The notes beneath the pieces were generated by a model, which did no database searches, was not told where the DNA came from, and saw only the letters and a program-made list of their open reading frames with translations. DNA of 64,000 nt from Pseudevernia furfuracea (Eukaryota > Ascomycota > Lecanoromycetes > Lecanorales > Parmeliaceae). Positions 1-11,257 of this stretch are shown here, piece by piece (positions within the stretch are counted from its first letter, which is position 1; every line of letters begins with the position of its first letter). The stretch lies in the NCBI GenBank assembly GCA_022315425.1, contig JAIUPT010000034.1, forward strand, positions 992,001 through 1,056,000, written 5' to 3'. A program made the position numbers and the translations under genes.

Positions 1-855
1 CCATCCTGTATGACCTATGCGCTTTTCGAGCGATGAGGTATTTTCGTCGATTGTGGGTTGAGCCAAAGTGCCAGCCCCGAGGCCCAGAAAGAGGATAGAA
101 GAGAGATGCAGCGTGGTCTCGGATAGAAGATGGATGGTAGAAAATGAAGGGCTGTACTCATTGAATTTGTAGTAGGCGCTGGATTTGGGGAGACTTAGCT
201 CAGTACTGATGGGGCAGAGCAAAAGCTATTCATTCATTTGGTGGCAGAGCGAACAAGGAGCGAACAATCATGTCACTCGTTGCGCCGGTATAGAATCTAC
301 TGAAAAAGGGAGATTGATAATGCAAACAATGACAAGAGTAGGTCAGTGAATCGGAACAAAGAAGGAACTGTAGTGGTCAAACATACTGTCAACTGGGAGC
401 AAACTACAGTAGCAGTTTCTTCGCTCGATGTCGTCAAGAGATGGAAGCATGCGAAGAGAAACAAATTATCTTTATTCGGAATTTCTCTCCTTTTTTTTTC
501 TCTAATAAAACAAACATGCCATCACAGCAAAGTCAAGGCCTCTCTTGACTGACCTGCTCGCTACCTTATCCTTCTGTATTTTCCCCCCCATGACTCGCTA
601 GCGTATGGTCTTTACCGAAAGAATGCTAGCACTGAGTAAGGTAAAGCCATCGAACAATGTACAGTAAAGTACGTAGTATGCTCCAGAAGTACGTCACGCT
701 GTACAAATGACTCCACAATCTTACACAGAGAATGGGCCAACACACTACCACGTAGCTGCGAAATTTGACGACACCAAATGAAGAAGACCTTCAAGAAGAT
801 CTATCGGGTTATTGATGCTCAATCTGAGATAGTAGAAACAGGATAGCCCTAAGAC
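1..855. other. No gene recognised
   Basis: Only short open frames without family resemblance are seen. A pyrimidine-rich tract near 485-500 and the sequence just before position 856 probably belong to the upstream region of the oxidase gene. Nothing else is supported here. Confidence 0.5.
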
Positions 856-2477
856 ATGGCCGGCCTACCTACAACAGACTCAACGGCCTCGTTCTGGCAT
901 AGTGAGCCCTCTAAGTTCCTCCTGGGCCACCGGACTACCTCAGATCTCCCCACCGAGGCGGACATTATCATCGTCGGCTCGGGTATCACTGGTGCATCGG
1001 CTGCGAGAGTCTTGGCTGAAGATGTAAGGGCGAAAGGATTGAGTATCATGATGCTTGATGCGCGCGAGGCATGCTGGTGTGCGACAGGAAGAGTATGCCA
1101 AGCCACACAATCTCTCTCCTTCGGCGTCTTCCCGCTGCTCTGACATTGTCACTGCTGCACCTGTAGAACGGAGGCCACTGCCAGCCTCTTCTCTTCGACT
1201 CCAGCCCCGACGTCGCGGCTTTCGAACTCCGCAATTACAATACCGTCAAGTCTTACATCGAAGAACACGACGTTCCATGCGAGTGGCGCTCGTTGACAGG
1301 TTGCCGCACCTTCTGGACAGAGCCGTTAGCCAAAGCGGCTGCGGAAGACGTCAGAGACTTGAAACGACATGCCCCCGAGCTTGGAAAGGAGGTCACAGTC
1401 ATCGATGATGAGGCGCAGCTACGAAAGCACAGGGTGAACGGCGCGCCGGCCGCCACGCTCACCGCTTGCGCCGGCAGTCTGTGGCCATACAAACTCATCG
1501 CGTTTATCCTCGAAAAGTTAATCAGAGAGGGCCGGTTGAACCTGCAGACGCAAACCCCAGTCACGAAGATTGAGCCGTGCGCGGGGAACAATGCTGAAGG
1601 TCTGGCGACGGGGCGAATACGGCAGATCTTGCACACGCCTCGCGGCAGTATCAAGGCGCGCCATGTCATTCTAGCCACTAATGCGTACACTTCTCATCTC
1701 CTACCCGAATTCGCTGATCTCATAGTCCCTGAACGCGGAACCATGACCGCTCTCATCCCTCCTGTCGAGTCAATGCGCCTTGACAACTCCTACGGCTTCG
1801 TCGGCGCCCTGGGTGGGAATCCCATCCATGACGATTACCTAGTCCAGCGGCCGTTCTCCGCCGTGCCCAACCCGACCGGCCACCTCATGTTCGGTGGCGG
1901 GTATGCGGGAAAGAAGCTGAATATGATCGGGGAGACGGACGATTCCATCCTAGACGAAGGCTCGACGACGTATCTGAGAAAGGCGCTGCTGGAATTACTG
2001 ACCCTGGGAGGCGAGACTGGTGGGTTGAAAGAGCTGGAGGCTACGCATCAGTGGTCGGGGATTTGGGGCACGTCGAAGGACCATCACCCGTGGGTTGGCG
2101 CTGTGCCTGATAGGCCGGGTGTCTGGCTTGCGGGTGGCTATTCTGGTACCGTCTGAACCCCTGTCCAGTGACTGGGCGGTCTTGTAATACATTACTGACC
2201 GTGTCGATGGATAATAGGTCACGGCATGCCGAATGGTACGCTGTGCGGTAAGGCGGTCGTGGAAATGGTTTTGGGGCAGGAAGATGGCGTCACTGTTGAT
2301 GAAGTGAAGGACAAGCTTGTTGTTGATGGCAATTTACCAAAGGCTTACGTCATCACAAAGGAGAGGATGGAACGCTGTCAGTTTATTGATTCGGTGCAGG
2401 TGCAGGATCAGAACGGTATCGTGGGGATACGGTCAATCGATGCGATGATGCAGGCACAGAGGGATACCAAGCTGTGA
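856..2477 (+). CDS. FAD-dependent oxidoreductase (DAO family amine/D-amino-acid oxidase type)
   Basis: Three exons are proposed: 856-1092, 1167-2145 and 2218-2477, giving 491 residues with both splice junctions in phase. Near residue 36 lies the dinucleotide-binding stretch IIIVGSGITGASAARVL (GxGxxG). The first junction joins ATGR to NGGHCQP, recreating the conserved ATGRNGGH block of the DAO (PF01266) family. The second recreates GGYSGHGMPN near the C-terminus, the usual second FAD-contact region. Proteins of this type resemble bacterial gamma-glutamylputrescine oxidases (PuuB/OrdL) and oxidise amines or amino acids with FAD, producing H2O2. The actual substrate cannot be read from sequence. 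One oddity is a Cys where the family usually has Gly (WCATGR). No signal peptide or membrane segment is evident. The gene converges on the MFS transporter gene downstream; a functional link is only possible. Confidence 0.85.
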
Positions 2478-2793
2478 GTAGGATAGTGAGTAGAACAGGT
2501 GCTAGGTATGGGGGTTTTTGGTCTAACTACTCTGATGTAATCATCGCGTCGTCTGCGCTTTTTTCGAGCTTTGCATGTTTAGTCAGTGCGGAGAGATCAG
2601 ATCATCGCAATAGTACAGCAGGGCATGCAAAGCCGACTTCAGAATTTTTCCAATCGCCACCCTCTCTCAAAATGCATGCAGAGGATTTCATTCCCACAAT
2701 CATAATCTTATACCCTTCCTCCCCATTAACCATCAAACCCCCATTCTTCCTCTGCATTCCCCCCCCCCACCTCCCTATGTTGTACAAACCCCC

Positions 2794-4535
2794 TCATTCA
2801 ACCCCCCTTCCTCTAACCCTCCTCCCCCCAGTCGCCCACAAACACGGCACAACCCCGACCCCACACACAACCCCACTCGCCAGCGTCAGCCGATCCCACC
2901 CGACCCTCTCCGCCAACATCCCCCCCACAAACGGCCCCACCAGCGACCCCCCCGCGTACGCAATCGCCATCAGCGCAAACGCCTGCGCGTACGCCCCTTG
3001 CGGCCCAAACACCCCCGGTTCGGCGGCGGACAGGTCGTCGACGACGTAGGTCGCTTCGGTGAAGGCGGGGATGGAGATCATGGTCAGGGCGAAGCCGAGG
3101 AGGAGGAGGAGGATGCAGAGGAGGGCTACTGCTTTTGCTTTTTCGCCGTCGTCGTTGTTGTTGTTGTTGTTGGCGGTATAGTCGGAGTGAGAGTGAGAGG
3201 GAGAGTGAGAGTGAGAGGGGGGGAGGGAGACGAAGCGCAACAGCATCAACAGGGGCGAAAGCATGAAGAACCCGAGCGAGACCACGCTCTTCGAACCGAA
3301 CCGGTCGCTGAGGTGGCCGATCAGGGGCGCGGTGAAGGAGGCGATGGTGAGCACGAGGAATAGGAGGGCGACTTGGGAGGAGTTGTAGGCGAAGAGGGTC
3401 TTGATGCGCAGGGGGAGGACTGTTTCGAGGCCGGTGAGGACGACGCTTTGGGTGAAGTCGGCGAGGATGGCCGCGAGCATGCGGGGGGTCAGGAGGAGGG
3501 TTAACATCGCGTTGCGAGGGGGGGGAGGTGGTTTTTTATGGGTTGAGGGTAGTAGGGGGGATGTGGGGAATGGAGGTGGGGGGATTGATGGGTGGTTCGT
3601 GAGGTCTGGAGTTGAGTCGGAGGGGATTTGGGCGTTGTCTGAGTTGCTGGAAAAGGTCCCGTATATCGTTGCGTCTGCTTCGACGTTCGCTTTTTTGGGG
3701 GTTGGCAGTAGGAGGATTCGCAGGAGAAAGTCTAGCGCTACGAGCTGTTGGGAATCGATTTGAGTATTTTTGTTTCTAGACGATAAAATGGGGCGTCGGG
3801 GGAAAATGGGAATGGAGTTGCCTCGAGACTTTGACCGGAGGTACGTACCGCGTATGCAGAAATGAAGACGGCGAGATATCCGTAGGTGTGATACAAGAAA
3901 CCCCCAACCACAGGACCAATCAGTACTCCAAGTGCAATACTCATCCCAATAAACCCCATGGCAGGTCCGACTCCCTCCTGGCCAACAGTATCGGCCAGGA
4001 TGGCCGTTCCCACAGTGTGCACAATAGCTGAAGAGGCTCCTTGAACCAGTCTTCCCACAAAGAGCACCGATTTCGATTGCCCCAATGAAAAAGCCACGGT
4101 GGACGCAGCCAAGGCGATCAGCCCCCAAAGATAAGGGCCTTGACGGGAACTACCACGATCCGCAAACCATGCAGCTATTGCTGAATTCGAGCATCAATAG
4201 GAATTTGTATGAGGACGGGTTCAATGAACGACCAGACTTACGGGATCCCACGAGAAGACCGGCTCCGTACGCTGCGAGTAAAATACCGATCCATCGTTGC
4301 ACATCGTCCTCGTGGAGTTGTAATCTTTCGACTAGCGCAAATGGCAGGACGGGGATTATAAGAGCATAGAGGTAGGCGTCGGCTGAAGCGCTCGGTGTTA
4401 GTACGCTCGCGTTGGACAAGGCTTTGCCCCAGGATTTTACTGACTGAAGACGGCTAAGTTGACGACTGTGAGTATGAAGGCCTTGGATGAGCGGATCTCC
4501 CTCAAAAAGGGCTCAGATTTCTTTGTGCCACCCAT
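2794..4535 (-). CDS. MFS transporter (DHA1-like, 12 TM)
   Basis: Four exons are proposed: 4535-4445, 4382-4242, 4180-3849 and 3744-2794, summing to 504 residues. The start MGGTKKSEPF is followed by TM1 (FILTVVNLAVF) spliced to TDAYLYALIIPVLPFAL, a typical opening of fungal drug:H+ antiporter-type permeases. The motif-A loop after TM2 is WFADRGSSRQ, and its counterpart in the second half is GHLSDRFGSK. A long proline/serine-rich cytosolic loop separates the two six-helix halves. Another loop carries an SHSHSPSHSHS stretch and six asparagines encoded by a GTT/AAC microsatellite near 3150-3172. The protein probably sits in the plasma or vacuolar membrane and exports or imports small molecules; the substrate is unknown. 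It is convergent with the oxidase gene. Confidence 0.85.
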
Positions 4536-6319
4536 GGCCTGTGAAGCTGTGGTTTCTCAAAGCATGGTCGAACAATTATTTCTCGATGCCATTCGAGCGA
4601 GGTGTGTTAACTCTAAAATGACCTGGACGAGAGTGATGATTAGTCGGTGGGTGAAAAGAGGCATGATGAGTTATGGCGGTGTGTTGTTATCTACTGATAC
4701 GTACTGTAATGAATGATAGGATCGCCAAATATGTTGGTTTAGGGCAAACATTTCCCTGAGGTCCGTGCTCGGGAGAGTCTGAATGTTCAATCGTGTCCGA
4801 TTTACTCCGTACTAGTACGCCAGCCAACACCATTCATTAATTTCATACTGTATTCCCTCAGTCCTCGAATAACTATATATTGAGACACACAGTGCCACCA
4901 GATGCCACCAGATGCCACGGCTAGGAGGGCGGGAGGCTGTAGGATAGAGATGACCTTGAGCTTCACCAAAACAGAGCTCCAATTTCTGTCGTGGTTGTAT
5001 CATGTATCTACCACCTTTCTATCAATGATTTGTTAGAGCGAAAGAATCATGCGAGGTGGCATTTGTTGTGCCAAATTGGACCTTCAGTCAGTGGCCCGCA
5101 TATATCCTGCCCTCTGGACCGTCATCGAGGCTCAAACAGATCTGGCCAGATGCAGGAAGTGATTAGGCAAACTAGACCCAATTTGGGCATGATAATCAGC
5201 ATCAAGCTACCTATTCAGTCACTATGTGGCTGACTTAGTACCGCCACATCGCTCAGACAGCTCAACGATGCCCTTTCTTCGGAAAAAACTTCTGTCATGT
5301 TGTATGTCTCGAGATTCACTGCTTTCAAGTCCTCTTACGTCTTTCATATTCATTGATAGTTTCGCTACTCCGACTGGTTTTTTATACAGACATCAACGGG
5401 ACTTAGATAAGATAAATGACCTCAATAATCAGATTTCGAAGAATATCTTTTCCATCGGTCCGAGCGTGTGAAGGCGAAAGCCATTGAATAGAGATGGTGT
5501 AGTGGGTGTGGATGCAAATACATCAAACTATCCTAGTTCGTCGTCGTTCGTCCACAAACGGCAGTTCTTGCCGCTAGCGTTCAGCCATCACGACCGACTT
5601 TATCCATTCATTCCCTACAACGTCATTTCCACCAATCTCATCGACTAAAAGATTCAACCGAAGCCATCCGCCCTGCGAATCTCGGCATTTGGGATCGCGT
5701 GGGTTGAGACTGGAGTTACTTTTCGTAAAGAGAGGAAGTGGTGGCGCTGAGTTATGAGATTGAATATAGATTTTCCGAAGTTGGGGCTTGGCAAAGTCAG
5801 GGAAGGGGGTGGTTCGAAAGGTGCTGGTATCTGGCGAGATTCGCCACTGATGGCATGGAGTTTGGTCCGGGGACTATGTCTGCTGGTTCACGCAAATGTA
5901 TTCGGACAGTGAGTTTGGAGTTTGGCGCTTGACCAACTGGGCAGTGAGATAGTAGCGAGTTAAAAAAGCCTTGGAGCTGAGGCGGAGGGGGTAGCTTTCG
6001 AAAGGGCGAGCGTTCCGAACTTGGAAAAGAATGGTACGTGCTTTATTGAACCAATCGGTTGATCCATGGGGTACGAATAAAGCATGTGGCAAGATCGGAG
6101 CGATATGTATTGTATACATAGTACTACGTAGATCACATCAGGATACCTCAGGCAGCAATCTCGGACAAACCCACAATGAAGTAACTGGAAATTGTTTCCT
6201 TGTACACCACTCGTGGGTGGATATTGAGACAACAATCCTCAAAACCGACTTTTCAATTGCCGAGAGATACTAGATTTCCTAACAAGCACACAGCGCCAGC
6301 GCCAATCTTGAGATCACAG
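4536..6319. other. No gene recognised
   Basis: No open frame here has convincing coding character. The only local structure is a short direct repeat (GATGCCACCA-like, about three copies) near 4888-4920. The proximal part should contain the promoter of the MFS gene. Confidence 0.45.
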
Positions 6320-6786
6320 CTAATGTCGGCATCGAGCTTTCCGATCGCCAACCACCACCTGCGTTAGCATATCCCTCCTTTGGCTTGATTCATCACACTT
6401 TCTTTCGCTATTCGGTACAATCGCAGTGGCTTTGTCGCCTGCGGCTTCTTTGCCTCGCCCCTCCAACTTTCTTGGTATGTTGCCGTCAAAATGCGCCACC
6501 TTGTCCGCAGCCTCTTTGAAAAGGGTTCGAAGTTGTGATACGGCCTTCGTTCCTTTTGGATTCGAATTTCTGGGTGGTCCCCAACAAGGCGTCCCATTTT
6601 CTGCTGGTGGATTGATGGGTGTCATTTAGTAGAGCTGGGTTGATGTAATGGGTTATGAGTTCGCAGTGGGTTACTTGCGACGGTCTTGCCGGCCGCAAGG
6701 AGCTGGAATTTCAAAGCTTCAACTTCCTGGAGGAGATCCTTGGATTTGTCACCTTCCTCGGTATTTGAATTGTTGCTCGATGACAT
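6320..6786 (-). CDS. Small hypothetical protein, coiled-coil N-terminus
   Basis: Two exons (6786-6675 and 6603-6320) joined over a 70-bp intron give 131 residues. The intron has a GTAACC donor, a CTACTAAATGAC branch-like site and a CAG acceptor. The N-terminus is Ser/Asn-rich and then forms a short heptad stretch (KDLLQEVEALKFQLLAAGK). The rest is basic and polar (TLFKEAADKVAHFDG). I do not recognise the family. The start is uncertain because an in-frame Met also exists at 6855. It may be a real small gene or chance, so confidence is modest. Confidence 0.35.
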
Positions 6787-7354
6787 GGTGGTTGTCACAG
6801 GTGGTAAAGACAGGGTTCGAGGACTGCTAAGCCAACCTTTGGTGGTTGTGAGCAACGAGATTGGTAGGTAAGTATGGTCGTTGCAGCATACAAGGCGAAA
6901 AACTTATGACGTGGATACGACTAACAGCTGGATTGCCCAAACGCGATGTCCAGCTAAGAATCTGTGGCCCCCCAAATACTGAACATCGAATCAGGACTTA
7001 GGTCGGACAACACGAGAGCAAATGACTGGTCAGGATAGAAGAAGGCTGAAGGAAACAATCACGGCAGAACAAAATTGAGGAAACCAGAAGTACCGGGTTC
7101 CGGCTATCAATTTTATAGACGTCGACTGAAGGCATGGGACAAACAGGAGACGAACTTTTTCACATCTGCGAAGGTGGCTTTGTCTGCTAAAGACGCTCCT
7201 GTCGCTGGGGCTTTGAAGATGTACGAAGTAATCTTCATTCCAACACATACACGATTTAAATTCATACCAGCACCACTTATTGGTCTTCTCTATTCATCTG
7301 GTCCGCGCAAGGCAGGCACGGTGAGCCATGACAAAGTGTCTTCATCCCCATGGA
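6787..7354. other. No gene recognised
   Basis: Only short frames with no recognisable features lie between the small coiled-coil gene and the 3' end of the next minus-strand gene. Confidence 0.4.
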
Positions 7355-8090
7355 CTAACCGCCCACCAACACCGCACTAGATGTGAAATTGATGTTGGCC
7401 TCTGTCGCCGTAATATCCGGCGAGTTCTCCAGAAAACAGTTCCTGTATTGGCCGCTCGGCGTAACGTCATAATTGGTATCGAAGGCAACGCCATAGCATG
7501 TCCGATTCAGCCCGGGGTATCTGGTGACGGCTGCGCACGCTTCTATCCAGTCCGTTAGATAGTAGATGAAGATGCTATAGAGATTGTTGCTGGGCGGATC
7601 GAAGCCGCATTGGAGCTTGAAACTGGCACTGGCGAAGAGGGAGGTGTAGGTGGAGCCTAGGGAAGTGCAGTTGGAGTTCGGCTGGAATGGGGAGTCGTTG
7701 ATATGGTAGGAGTAGGTGGGGAGGGTGGAGGTGTTGGAGGAGGGGCACGAGGTCCTGCAAGTGCTGCGATCAGTCCCTTGCTCATTCTGGGTGTGCAGTA
7801 GGCAGCACGTACCTGATACCTCCTCTTTTTGCAGCCCTTGAGCCCGCAACACCGGCTGCCACGCCAGCGAGCACCACAAAGGTGGCCAGCGCGATGCTCA
7901 AGAAGAACGTCACTGGTCGCGACCCACAGAAGCGTCTGCTCTGCGGATGTGATTCCACAGGGTCTGGTTTGTACGGTGGCCGATCATCCTGCTCTTCTCC
8001 GTTGTAGTACTTGAAATCTTCGCCATGCTTCTGGTATGGAATGGGGAGATTGTTGCGTCCGTCGACCGTCCATGGTACTGCTGGCTCCTG
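7355..8090 (-). CDS. Single-pass membrane protein with extracellular Cys-rich domain (5' exon missing)
   Basis: Exons 8090-7813 and 7754-7355 join in phase over a 58-bp intron and give 225 residues. Order: a polar cytosolic stretch (KYYNGEEQDDRPPYKPDP), a basic stop (RRFCGSRP), one hydrophobic helix (VTFFLSIALATFVVLAGVAA), then an ectodomain with regularly spaced cysteines and several N-glycosylation sequons. Proteins with this layout are common unnamed surface proteins of filamentous ascomycetes. The frame is closed by a TAG at 8091-8093 directly upstream, and no in-frame ATG exists. A 5' exon must therefore lie further upstream: either the TAG is part of the acceptor CTAG, or the gene is truncated. 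It is divergent from the neighbouring aspartic-protease pseudogene. Confidence 0.6.
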
Positions 8091-8553
8091 CTAGATGAGT
8101 GAAGAAGGCAGGGCAGCATGGCGACTATTGAACGTCAGCTGGCGCCAACGCTGATTCGTGGGCTCGTATGTACAAGTTCTTGGAAGTGAGCTTTCACTCA
8201 CGGCTTTGGCCCGCAGCCAGCAACGTTTTTCTTGAACGAGTCGAGCAAGTAATGATCTGATGGAGAAGACGAAGGCCACAATGTCCGCGGTTAAACCCCG
8301 GCAGAGTATAAATCTGCAGTAGAGTAAGTTACAGAAGCGAAGAAGCTGAACCCGCCGTAAACAGACCGTCTGAAAGCTTCAACGCTTGCAATTCAGCCCC
8401 AAAGCACAATTCTAACATAGGTGATACATAAGGTACCAACATATACAAACATGGCGCCTCCTTCGTCTTCTTCCCACCTTTATCCCCAGGGCCAGTCGTC
8501 ATCGCCTGAGCTGTTTTCTGACGTCCATCCAAGTCTTGTCAGGCCCTGGCACG
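8091..8553. other. Intergenic region between divergent genes
   Basis: This region should hold the missing first exon of the membrane protein and the promoter of the aspartic-protease locus. I could not place the exon. A GTGAGT donor-like site on the minus strand at about 8201 follows an open frame (8279-8202), but that frame has no ATG. Confidence 0.4.
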
Positions 8554-10260
8554 ATGCGACTTTCACCATCTTGTACACTCCTCCTCTCATCTAGTGTGAC
8601 CGCCGTACTTGGAAGTAGCCCCGTGGCTGTCAATTGGAGTACCAAGTCGTACGCACCTGATGGTCCTCGGCAGGTAACGCAGTCATATTCAGCCTCCTTC
8701 CAAGAATGAGGATTGACGCGAAAAGCAGGCAGTCACGGTCCAAGTGGGGACCGACTCATCTGGAAATGCCCTTTCAACCCTCGACCTGCACCCTGGAAGA
8801 TTATATGGATCAACGATCAACACAAACAGATTACGCGGCGACACTACTACATCCTCTACGCCATGTCTTGCCGAGCTAGCTGGACTTGACCCTGACAATT
8901 CTTTCAGCGCCTATCAGAACGACACTACCTCGTGGGCAACCCTTTAGCAGTGGCAATGGAGAAGTGCAGATCCGGAGAATGAAAACATCAGCGAGAGGAA
9001 TGTACTAGACATCATACGCGTGAACACATCGGGTGGCTTTCTTACGGCCGAAAATACTACAATTGCGGCCATGGATATTGCAAGCATCACTATACCCAAC
9101 ACTACACCCGGAGACCCTTTCCTAGTTGAAATAGGCCATCTTGCACTGCAACGGCACATTCGCCTACCAAAAAGCTGTCGTTGGCCAAACCTTTCTAGGT
9201 TCTTTGGCCGCCAATAACTTAATCTTATCGAATTCCTTTGGCCTTCACTACGGCTCGGCCTCCCTCAACGCCGTCGGATCTCTGACGTGGGGGGGCTACG
9301 ATCAAAGCCGGGTGTTGGGAGACGTAGGATCGTACAGCTTGGCGAATGGTTACCAGAACAATATGTTACTGTCACTGCTTGATGTGCAGATTGGTATGGA
9401 AAATGGATTCCTTCAGCTGAATTCAAGCAAGGACCAACCCGCCAACATCATACCTCATGTCCCTTACATGTACATTGCCCTTTGCGCAGCGATTGCCCAG
9501 AACCTTCCGGTGGTGCTCTCATCGTACACGAACTTGTACATATGGAACACTACAGACCCACAGCTCGAAAGGATCATCAACTCGCCGTCTAACCTGGCGT
9601 TCGTGTTGGGAACTTCCGGCGTACCCAATCTGACCATCAAAGTGCCATTTGAGCTTCTAAATCTCACCCTGGATGCGGCCATCGCGCTACGCCGCTACAG
9701 TACTTTCCGTACCAGCCCTTCCACGCAGGAGACTGCAGCAACCACTATATCCTCGGCAAAGCCTTCCTACAAGCAGCGTTTCTCGGTATGAACTGGCAAT
9801 AAAGTAAGTTCTTCCTCGCTCAGGCCCCTTGGACCTGGGGCAGCGTCAGCAAATCTCCAGCCCATTGAGCCAACTGATGAAACCATCGCATCGAATCCGA
9901 TCTTTGATTTTGCATCGAGTTAGGAGCAAAATTGGGCGCCTATTGCGGCACCTTCTAACAGTCATGCTAGCGGAGCAGCAGCTACGGCCCCGGCCTCCTC
10001 GCCGTCGTTTGGGTTAGGGCATTTAAGTGGTGTAAAAGCTGGCGTAGCTGTCGGAGTCATTGTGGGGGTTCTGGCACTTGCCGTGATACTAATTTTCTGC
10101 CTACGTCGACAGAAGCGTGGAAACGTGCCTTCAGAAGGGGACGTATGCTTTCGAGAGTTCTGTTCTGCTGGAAAAGGATGGGCAAGGTCTTCGTTATGGT
10201 GGGGAAGGTCTTTCCCATGAGGTTAGGGTGGGGTTGGGAGGCAATTACAAGAGATGGATG
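8554..10260 (+). pseudogene. Membrane-anchored aspartic-protease-like protein, decayed
   Basis: The ATG at 8554 opens a signal-like sequence (MRLSPSCTLLLSSSV...) followed by WSTKSYAPDGPRQ. An apparently normal intron (8674-8728) then leads to AVTVQVGTDSSGNAL, the usual start of fungal A1-family-like surface proteins. The homologous reading then moves between frames. A TAG at 8945-8947 interrupts it, and a shift near 9131-9141 leads into TFAYQKAVVGQTFLGSL and GLHYGSASLNAVGSLTWGG. Another shift near 9670-9690 leads to QYFPYQPF...DCSNHYILG. A TAA at 9800 and another shift near 9830 follow, then a TAG at 9921-9923. The end encodes a Ser/Ala-rich stalk, a membrane helix (GVAVGVIVGVLALAVILIF) and RRQKR. 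The N-terminal region, protease core, stalk and anchor remain recognisable, so this is a once-complete gene with at least three frameshifts and three stops. Sequencing indels are the alternative explanation. Confidence 0.7.
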
Positions 10261-10870
10261 CGCGTCGACTTAATGTTTCCTCAACGCTAGTAATGACACA
10301 TATCCCTTTATGCACGCCTTCCTGTCTTCAACATTCGTCAAGATTGCCCCCTCTTCCTCCACAAACCCATCCCTAGCGGCTGTTCCACCACCGCCTAATT
10401 TCCCTCAACTTTTCATCTGATCCTCGTACAACTTCCACTGGGACAACTCTTCTAGCCCTGTACACCTCCAAGCACCAGCCGTCCAATCCTGTCCCGCCAT
10501 CATCCTCGCAACACCCTCATTAGCCTCCGCAGCATCCACCGCGCTCGCTCGCTTGCATAGCCGAGTTTTCGGGACTAAGGGGGTTGTTTCGATGTCTTCT
10601 TGAAAGCTAGAAAGCAATATGCTAAGCTGGTCTAGAGCCCCGACAAAGGCTTTTGGGTGTGATAGAAATGCGAAGGTGGGAGGGGAAGAGATGGTGTTGT
10701 TGTATGTGTGGTTGCGGGGTGGAGGTGAGTGTCTTCTTCGCTGGATGAGCGGTGAAGTATGTTGTTGGAGAGGCTTGGGTGGGAGGCTTGAGAGGTTTTT
10801 TGTGTATGAGAGTGGAGATTGTGGGGTAAATTTTCGACTGGCTTACAGCTAGAGGAGTTCCTGGGAGTGA
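10261..10870. other. No gene recognised
   Basis: Minus-strand open frames at 10405-10617 and 10622-10927 show no family resemblance. The region separates the aspartic-protease pseudogene from the amidase remnant. Confidence 0.4.
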
Positions 10871-10927
10871 AACGCACCGTGGTACTCCGTAGACTTGCGC
10901 AAACTGTGGAACGAGCAAAATTATCAC

Positions 10928-11122
10928 TGATGGAATTCAGCCAATCATAGGCCGTTCCGCCCGCACTAGCGTGCCTTTTAGCGTGGCGCTAGTGGGCGAC
11001 TCTTGTCTATCCTTCTCCTTCTCTTCCTTCTTGTCCACTACATGTATTCTACATAGTCATGCAATAGAGTCGTTCTATTAGCCACCCAATACAAGACCTC
11101 ATAGCTGTCATATATTCCAACA
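10928..11122 (+). repeat. 5' LTR of copia element
   Basis: This 195-bp repeat begins TGATGGAATTCAG and ends ATATTCCAACA. It matches the 3' copy along its full length and lies directly after the ATCAC target duplication. Confidence 0.95.
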
Positions 11123-11136
11123 GGTTATGAGCCCGG
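11123..11136 (+). promoter_or_regulatory. Primer binding site, half initiator-tRNA type
   Basis: GGTTATGAGCCCGG immediately follows the LTR. Its complement CCGGGCTCATAACC reads as the anticodon arm of an initiator tRNA-Met (CAU anticodon) and not as a tRNA 3' end ending in CCA. Drosophila copia is known to prime from such an internally cleaved initiator tRNA half, so the same mechanism is inferred here. Confidence 0.7.
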
Positions 11137-11257
11137 ATTTCCGCCATTGAGGTCTTCACACAGCAGAAAAATTAACCTGCTGTCCTCACCGTCTGTGGGA
11201 GAGCCGGTGTTATAATAACAGTGTTATCATAACACCACACCACATAGTCAATTCAAA

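Noticed and set aside
2474..3763. Plus-strand frames of 120-191 codons
   Set aside because: They overlap antisense the MFS transporter, whose motifs and splice sites are convincing.
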